DNA of 64,000 bases. Origin: Zingiber officinale. Lineage: Eukaryota; Streptophyta; Magnoliopsida; Zingiberales; Zingiberaceae. The DNA lies in the NCBI RefSeq assembly GCF_018446385.1, contig NC_055989.1, forward strand, positions 137,047,004 to 137,111,003, in the 5' to 3' direction. A program made the translations under genes and the position numbers. A model generated the notes under the pieces. It saw nothing but the letters and a program-made list of their open reading frames with translations, was not told the origin of the DNA and did not search any database. Shown here in pieces: positions 56,416 to 64,000 of this stretch (positions are counted from its first letter, which is position 1; the number at the start of each line of letters is the position of its first letter).

Positions 56416-59400
56416 GTCTAATGATATTATGTCTACGATGTATATATCTAGACTTACCAGTATACAGATGAGTGTGTATTCGACCAATTCCTGATTGACT
56501 ATTGCAATGTATGCAAATTACTGGCACAGTTTCAGCCATCTAGGAACATCTTCTAAGAATTGTCATAGTCATTCAACCTCTTCACCACATTTGTCAAGAG
56601 GTACAAACTCAAATTCCATCGTGGGTCTGGTTATTATGGTTTGCTTAGAAGATTTCTATGAAATGGATACACCTCCCAAAGTGAATATATATCCACTCGT
56701 AGATTTAGAGTCTTTTATGTCAGATATCCAACTCGCATCGTTGTATTCTTAGATCACAGGATATCTTGTATAATATAGTCCATATTCATGAGTATATCTT
56801 AAGTACCCAGTACTTTTGTTATCCCTTTCCAATGCTCAACACTGGGATTACTCGTGTATCTATTCAATTTACTTATTACATAGGCTAAGTCTGGTCGTGT
56901 ACAATTCATCAAGTACATCAGACTTCTAATCACTCGAGAGTACTCTATGTGAGAGATACTTTCTCCTTTATTCTTTGATAGGCGTTGACTCATATCTATC
57001 ACGTTTGTGCCAATGCATATCACCCTTGATGAATTTCTCGAGAATCTTGTCCACGTAATGTGACTGACTAAGAACAAGTCCTTTTGCCATTTTAAGAATT
57101 TTAATTCCTAGAATCACATCAGTTAGGCCCGTGTTTTTCATATCAAATCTTGAGTTCAACATATCTTTAGTGAATATGATTATCTTATTATTATTTCTCA
57201 TAAGTATGTCATCTACATTCATATAGACACATTTATCATATTCATTGAATTTGAATCTATATTCCTTCATAGTACTATCAAATTTCTCATGCCACTGCTT
57301 TGATATTTGTTTCAAGCCATATAATGACTTCACCAATCTACAAACTTTGTTTTTCTATCTTGGCACAAAAAACCTTTCAGGTTGTTGTTCCATGTAGATT
57401 TTCTCTTCTAAATCTCCATTTAGAAAGACTGTATTTATATCCATCTAATGTATTCCATATTTCATTGACGACAATAACCAACAACACTCTAATGAAAATT
57501 ATTCTTGACACTGGAGAATACGTATCAAAATAATCAAAGTATTCTCGTTGTCGGTATCCTTTGATTACCAAGTTGGCCATATGATTTTATTTTCTTCTTG
57601 AAGATCGTTTGCTTCCTGAGGAAGATCCACAAGTTCCCACGTGAGATTTTGCAAGATAGAATTTATCTTAGATGTATTGTCTCTTTCCAGTGAGGTCTAT
57701 AAGAAAAGCTTACTGCTTCTGAGTAACTGTGGGGCTCACTTTCTAATATAAAAGTGATAAAATCCATTCCATAGGATTTTTCCACCCGAGCTTTTTTACT
57801 TCGTCTGAACTCAACCTCAATTAGTTCATCATTATTTTTTTCTTCTTGTGTTTCGTATGCCCATTCTGAGAAGCTAGATTTCTCTCGGGTCTTATACGGA
57901 AACATATGCTCGAGGAATGAGACATTTCTCGACTCTATTATCGAGTTCTTGCATATATTTGGTATTTGTGACTCATACACATAAAATCGATACACACTAC
58001 CATAATATTCATATCCAATAAATATGCAATTAACAATTTTTGGTTCTATCTTAATCCTTTTCGGATCAGGCAGCAAAACTTTGGTGAGACACCCTACATT
58101 CGCAAATATTTGTAGGATGATTATCTTCCATTGCACAACTGATAAGCGCTCTTATCTATTTTATTTTGGGGCACCTTGTTTAAAAGGTAATTAGCTGTTA
58201 ATACAACTTCCCCTCACATAAACTCTGGCAGTCTAGAGCTCAGTAGAAGAGCATTTATCATCTCTTTTAGAGTGTGATTTTTTCGTTCAACAACTCATTT
58301 TGTTGAGGAGTATAAGGAGTTGTTGCTTCGTGTTTAATCCTATGTTTAGCACACAACTCAGCGTACGGTGAAGTATATTCATCACGTCGGTCATTTCGAA
58401 CCATCTTAATCTTTTTATTAATTTGATTTTCAATCTCATTCTTAAAGAGAATAAATTTCTCTATAGCTTCATCCTTACTTTTGAGAAGATATACATAGCA
58501 GTATTTTGTGCTATCATCTATAAAAGTGATGAAGTATTTAGTCCCACCTTATGTCGATGTACCTTTGAGGTCGCACATGCCTGAATTAAGCCGAGTGGTT
58601 CGCTGCTCCTTTCAACATGTTGAAAGGATAGCCTTATCATTTTTGCTTCAACATAAATTTCACACTTGTGTCTCAGGTCAAGGTGAATGTTGTTATGCTT
58701 TGTATATTAATTAATCTACGTAACATATCATAATTAATATGTCATAGTTTACCATGCTACAAACACGAAGACTCAAGCATATAAATGGAAGAGTTTGTAG
58801 TTTTATTAACCTTCGGTGTAATCGCCATTACATTGAGCTTAAACGGCCCATCGGGTACATAATCTTTTCCTAAAAACATTCGATTTTTTAGCAGAACAAC
58901 TCTGTCTGACAAAAAAAATATGGAAGCCATGCTTCCTTAATAGAACTTACAACACATTATTAAGAGTTAACTCTGTGCCCGAGGTCAGCTTCAGCACTAC
59001 TTTTCCTTGGCCCATGATGTCCGAGGTTGTTGAGTTTCCCATGAACAGTTTCTCTTTATCTTTGATTTCTTCAAATTTATGGAGTAGCTTCTTATTGCAG
59101 CAGATATGTCTAGTGGCTCCAATATCGATCCACCATTGCCGCGGATTTGAACCCACTATGTTCAGTTTGGAGACTACAACGCAGAGGTCGTCCGTTTCTG
59201 GTTCCTCGTTTAGGTTGGTCTCCTGCTTTTTTTTTTAGCTTTTTGCACTTTGAAGATTTGTGATGGACTCGGCCACAGTTGTTAGAGAATTTCTTGCTTA
59301 TGCCTCCTTTGGGTCTCATCTTAGAAGTTTTGGGTTTTTCCATTTTGAGTTTTGACCGTGCTCGACCATGTCGGTTTTCACCGTAGCCTAAGAGAACGAC

Positions 59401-60061
59401 TTTCTCTCTGAACTCTTGTTGTTTTTTTCAATTTGAAGTCTAACAATGAGTTCTTCCACGTTCATCTCCTTTTGTTTCTGCTTCAGCTAGTTCTTAAAGT
59501 TCTTCCAGTCGGGAGGCAACTTCTCAATGATAGTAGCCACATGGAAGGTTTCACACAGAACCATACCTACCGATTAAATCTCGTGCAAGATCACTTGAAG
59601 CTTCCGGACTTGGTTGATCACCATCTTGGAGTCAACCATCTTGTAGTTTAGTAATCAACCCACAATGATTTCCTGGCCCTCATGTCCTCTGACTTATACT
59701 TCTTGTCCAGGGACTCCCACTACTTCTTAGCTGTTCTTTCTGTGCTATACACTACGTACAATGAGTTGACAATGCAATTAAGGATGTAGTTTCAGCAAAG
59801 GAACTCAAAATGAGTCTATGCCTCCACTTCACTGATGGTCTAAATATCAGCATCCTTAGCATGCTTGGGAGGGTCTTTGGTTAAGAACCAAGCCAGATTG
59901 AGTGTGGTCAAGTAGAAGAGTAACTTCTGCTGCCACCTCTTGAAGTTCAACCTAGTGAATTTCTTAGGCCTTTCTCCATGATTGAGTAGAACATTTCTAA
60001 TCGAGGTGGAGGGGATCTTCATATGATGAGTCTGTTGCACCTCAATGCTTTCTATGGTCAT
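56416..60061 (-). pseudogene. Copy B of the minus-strand Copia internal region
   Basis: Same domains as copy A. RNase H is at 56539-56752. RT is at 57580-57377 and 57336-56968, which in B is additionally frameshifted near 57000-57016 by two single-base losses relative to A. The linker is one 157-codon frame at 58136-57663. Integrase scraps are at 58150-58940, protease (again DIGA) at 59156-58947, and gag from ATG 60061 to 59840. The 3' LTR is absent because the duplication began inside RNase H. Confidence 0.9.
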
Positions 60062-60089
60062 CTCAATAGTAACAAATCAATTTCAAGAT

Positions 60090-61195
60090 TGTTGGACAAT
60101 CTATTGCCGGTGATTTTGGAAAAAACATCGAATTTACAAACTAAATTCAGACTTATTTGTTGAGATGACTTAGCAAATAATCTCAAGTTGTAGGTCTTGA
60201 AAGTCAGGCTGAGCTATTAGGTTGTCAGGAAGATTGTTGCTTCGTATCGTCGAGTCCGAAAGCAGAGTGGCCGAGTCGGGAGTCGGAAGCCGAGTCGGAG
60301 TCAGTCGTTGAGTCGGGAAAGAAATTTGTCGGGAGATGTCGATGCCTGCGCTCAACGCAGTTTCCGTGAAACAAATTCGCCCCACCTCCGTTGTGCTTCA
60401 GGTTCTCTCGGGTCGTCTGTTTCCTAAGATATAATGGCAGAACCATGCACACAACCAAGTACTGGTTGTTCTTGGCGAACTGAGAATGCACTTGAGTGTT
60501 ATCACGAGTAATTCAGCCAAGCGGATGCACGACTGAGCGGAAAGAATCGGGGAACGAAGGTGGAGGATTTTTTTACTTTTGCTTTCTCTTCTCTTTCTCT
60601 GCTATTGCTCATGACCTCTTTTTATAGGAGGGCTCATTCATGGCTGCAATGAATGACTAAGGATAATTCAATGTTGGATTTTATGTTAGCCATTATTGCT
60701 GAGACGTTACAGAAACGCCATTAATGAGTTTGATGTTAAACATTATTGCCGAGATGTTACGGAATCATCATTAATGGGTTTAATGTCAGACATTATTGCC
60801 AAGACGTTACAGAATAACCATTAATGGGTTTAATGGCAGACATTAATTTTAGATTAATGCTTCCGTTACACTCTTGAGCAGGTAGCAAAAAGAGATTTAG
60901 GTGGCAAAACGTTGGTTTATTCGCTTGGACAAATTTTGCCTCTACCGGTCCGACATTTAACGTGCCCACACGAGTCAACTTGGTTTAGTGCAAATCTCGG
61001 CCATGGATTTGCATCCCTGCGTATCTACGTGTGAGAGAGAGTCTCTCTCCATGCATTTGTTCACATCAGTAATGCATGTGCAACAATATAAACCAATCAT
61101 AGTGCCTTGAAACTTCCAATGTGGGACTAAACCCATCCACAAAGGAGTCTCCTTCCTTTCCACCTCCTTTTTCTATTCACATTTCTAACATCTTC
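60090..61195 (-). repeat. Copy B of the 5' LTR and tcttc
   Basis: The LTR is 60090-61190 (1101 bp), with tcttc at 61191-61195 carried along by the duplication. It differs from copy A by a handful of bases and small indels around 60280-60330 (gagtcggagtcagtcg against gagtcaggagtcagagtcg). Confidence 0.9.
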
Positions 61196-63569
61196 AAACC
61201 TGTACAACTTTATACAACACATTCCACCGCACGCTATGCAAGATTTCATTGCTAAGAATATTCAAATAAATTAAATATCTTTTTATTATATTAGTTTGAG
61301 TTTTTCTTTGATTTCACTCTATTCCTTCCACCTTCCACCCTCTTTTCAATTTAACTATAAATTTATTATTCTCATTTGAATTATCCATCCCATCTCAACT
61401 ATGTACGGATTTGCTATGAATTAACTAAACACATGGAGGAATATTAGAATGAGTGGTAATGATATAGACAAGACTCCCCACGAGTTCAGTTTCAAATGTT
61501 ATATTTTTTCTATGATCTATCATCAATTTGTTTTGATCTGAATTTGGTTCCACAAAATTGGCCACTGAATTATTCATTTGTTGGGCCAGGATTGCATGCT
61601 TAAGCAGTGAGAACTTCATACTCTTTAGAAACAGATATATCTATATGTCTAATACATATTGAAGATAGGCAATGGACAAAATCTTTGTCCTCAGTAGTAC
61701 AACTTAATGATTGTTTTTATTGTACTCCCATGAAACTGAGCATTGAGAAGCAAGCTGAATCACAAATGATTTATTAGAAATTTTGAGATTTGCAATTTTG
61801 AATGTTCAAATCATTTTTTAAAGTGCTGTACATGGACATACAATGTTCTTCGATCTGAAGAGGAATGCATTATCCTTGATTAAGTTTTCATTTACACATC
61901 TTTTTCAAGATCTCCATTGAGAAAACTATTTTGGACATGAAGTTTTGACAAAAGGTCAATCATGCAAACGGTGCTATGATTTCCTCATAAACAATTGCCA
62001 TTTTTTTTTCATATTCTTTTGAGGAAAAAAAATTAGCCTCTTACCATTCATCAAAACTATCAGAATTTTCTGCTTGAATTTTCTATTTAAATATTAATTG
62101 AATTTTTAATCAGATTTGAGTTGAGAGGCAAAGATACAAAATGTTTGTACGATTCATCTTTGAAGTTTGCTCCTCTTTAAAGATCACTTATTTTTTTTAT
62201 TTTCCAATGTTGGAGGCTGTTAAATTATTAAAATTAATTTTTCTAGATATTTAATTCTGATAGACATTAATCATTTTATCATGTTAAATTTAGAGTAATG
62301 TCTCTTTCTCTAAATCATCACTTCAAAATTTTTCAATGTGGAGAGGAATGTGTTATCCTTCATTAAGGTTTCATTTACACTGCCATTGAGAGCATCATTT
62401 TAGACAACATCTAATGAAATTTATGAAGGTAAAAATGCAAATAGTGTTAAGATTTCCTTATAAACAATTACCATAATTTTATTGTATTCTTCAAAATTCC
62501 AAGGAGAATGAAAGTCTAGACCACTAAAAGAGACTTATTGTAGGAGGATTCTCACAAAAATATAGAGTAGACTTTTAGGAAACTTTTGGTCCTGTTGTCA
62601 AGATAGGCAAGGGCATAGTCTTGAAGCAATTTCCTAGCTACATCTCAAAGTCTCATCCATTATGTTTGCAAACGTAAAAAGACTATAGGTTAATTCAAGT
62701 ACCTCAAGCTTGGTATAGTAAACTTGCTTAGTAATTTACAATTTAATGGTTATGTTTCCATTTAATTAGATTAAACCTTGTTTGTTAGGAAGGAAGACAA
62801 TTTACATGATCTTGTTCTTTTATGAGTGAATGATATGATCATCATTAACAATGATGATGAGGTTTCTGAGCTATGCACTAGCCTTTCTATTCATTTTGTT
62901 ATGAATAAATTGGGTGAGCTAAATCACTATCCTGGTTTGGAAATTAAAAAGATCAAGAATGAAATTGTTGTAGGCCAACAAGAATGCTATAACACGTATT
63001 AAATTTTTTTTTGCCTATTTGAGACTTTGACTCTCAGCATGAGAGTATGTTTTGTTTCTATTAGGACCACAAGATCTCCCTCTATTTTGAGTTACATAAT
63101 TTAGCAAGACTTTTGTGAGCCTCTTGAGTTGTCTGGTATGGGTCTTTCTTGCCTGCTTACCTTATTGTCCTCAGGATTAGACCCTTGACATGAAATGTTA
63201 GCTGGCTTGGTTAAGAACATTTATGATGTTTAGGGGCAATCAGAGATATATACTATGCGAGACTCTAGGGTGGGTGGGTGTGTTCAGTGCTCCTTAGACT
63301 TTCAACACCATGTCATGTATGTAAGGCTCCATATTTGTTGATCGGCTCTCCATATGTCTTTCTTACTAATTTTGGGTTCATTTTACCCGGACTTCTAAAA
63401 CAAAAGACATTACATCAAGGGCAAAAGTACTTGGTGGGGTGCAAGCCTCCTTCAATTCTTTGGCAGGTGCACCATTTCTAACATCTGGACATCATCCTTT
63501 GGCAGGTTTTCATAGAGAGAGTGTAAGAATTTTCATGGTTCAATGCGAACATACAGCAGAGATTAAATA
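61196..63569. pseudogene. Copy B of the flank with old Copia scraps
   Basis: Repeats 54042-56415. Differences include 63001-63012 (a T-run where copy A has aaagaaaatttt), tctcagc for cactcagc, and a single c for t near 63258. No hydratase exon is seen here either. Confidence 0.85.
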
Positions 63570-64000
63570 GCTCAGTCATTAACTTGCCTAATAACATCAA
63601 TCAACCACTTTAAGAATTTGGACAACAGCTCGTTGTGTTCTTGCTGAAGTATCATGTGTGAATCTACACTCTAAGCTATGTAGCTACTCCCTAAGAACTA
63701 GGCTTTGATGTTGGGTGTAGGTTATTAATGGTATCAATACTATTAAGGGTACACAATCCCATGGAGACTAGTTATAAAGACTTGACACATAAGGGCATTT
63801 GAAATTCCATACAAAGGTATTTGTGTATTGAAAGGTTACACGTCTTCCAATCAGGTGTTGCCTCCATTGTAGGTGTCCATGTCAAGCATTTGAAATCCTC
63901 TCGGGATTGTTTTTTTCTTGGATTTAAGGGCGAAGGGAGTATTAACCTTTAATATAATGCACATTCTACTGGTCTTGTGTTCTTTCCACATAGGCTTCTT
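63570..64000. other. Unique sequence after the duplication
   Basis: Probably continues the old Copia remnant (3' non-coding part). gggagtattaacc at 63937-63949 might be a decayed polypurine/LTR start. No gene is visible. Confidence 0.35.

Larger units (their letters stand above)
56416..63569. repeat. 7.1-kb tandem duplication, copy B
   Basis: Direct repeat of 49306-56415. At the A/B junction the copy A end (...gattaaata) joins the copy start (gtctaatgat) with only one ambiguous base (g at 56416), so there is no long homology or LTR at the breakpoint. After 63569 the sequence departs into ctcagtcatt, which marks the original right end. Confidence 0.97.

Noticed and set aside
49306-63569. Reading the two 7.1-kb copies as two independent Copia insertions
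   Set aside because: Both copies include the same non-Copia flank and the same internal lesions, and copy B lacks a 3' LTR, so this is a segmental duplication.
1-64000. tRNA, rRNA or organellar insertions
   Set aside because: None recognised by eye on either strand. A tRNAscan-type search would be needed to exclude short or decayed tRNAs.

Overview
This is a nuclear plant-genome window, almost certainly from a monocot. The protein-coding exons are split by short AT-rich introns with GT..AG borders, the GPAT exons are strongly GC-rich (a grass or ginger-type monocot habit), and most of the rest is LTR-retrotransposon debris. The style of the GC-rich LTR at 31281-32100 suggests Zingiberales, but that is only an impression.

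Three host genes are visible. (1) A complete five-exon isoflavone-reductase-like / phenylcoumaran benzylic ether reductase gene on the minus strand (5383-6756), 309 residues, with the NADPH loop and catalytic Lys134. (2) A complete two-exon sn-glycerol-3-phosphate acyltransferase of the RAM2/GPAT6 type on the minus strand (13613-16509), 503 residues, with both the HAD-phosphatase and acyltransferase motifs intact. (3) Exon 1 of a probable peroxisomal enoyl-CoA hydratase on the plus strand (47102-47511). Its first intron was hit by a Copia element, and no exon 2 is visible in the remaining 16.5 kb. A short receptor-kinase pseudogene fragment lies at 7440-7560.

Layout: 1-5360 is a nest of a CACTA end, an LTR and two LINE insertions, each with an 11-bp target duplication. 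5383-6756 is the reductase. 7400-13600 holds a kinase fragment, a Tourist-like MITE, LTR-type repeats and a Copia tail. 13613-16509 is GPAT. 16987-28700 is intergenic, with MITE-like DNA, a minus-strand Copia end, a hAT transposase remnant and a GC-rich block framed by (TA)n. 28929-32100 is the 3' end of a Ty3/gypsy (Tat-like) element carrying an intron-containing antisense gene with its own promoter signals. 33000-36700 is a decayed Copia, a CACTA-like end and a miniature LTR. 36814-43189 is a full-length Copia with TSD cttga. 46411-47511 is the hydratase 5' region and exon 1. 47603-54036 is a full-length minus-strand Copia with TSD tcttc. 49306-56415 and 56416-63569 are a 7.1-kb direct tandem duplication containing most of that Copia plus its flank.

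The host genes do not form a pathway together. All retroelement reading frames seen here are broken. The most interesting items are the antisense gene inside the Tat-like element, the non-LTR-mediated 7.1-kb tandem duplication in the hydratase intron, and the GC-rich element sitting in (TA)n.
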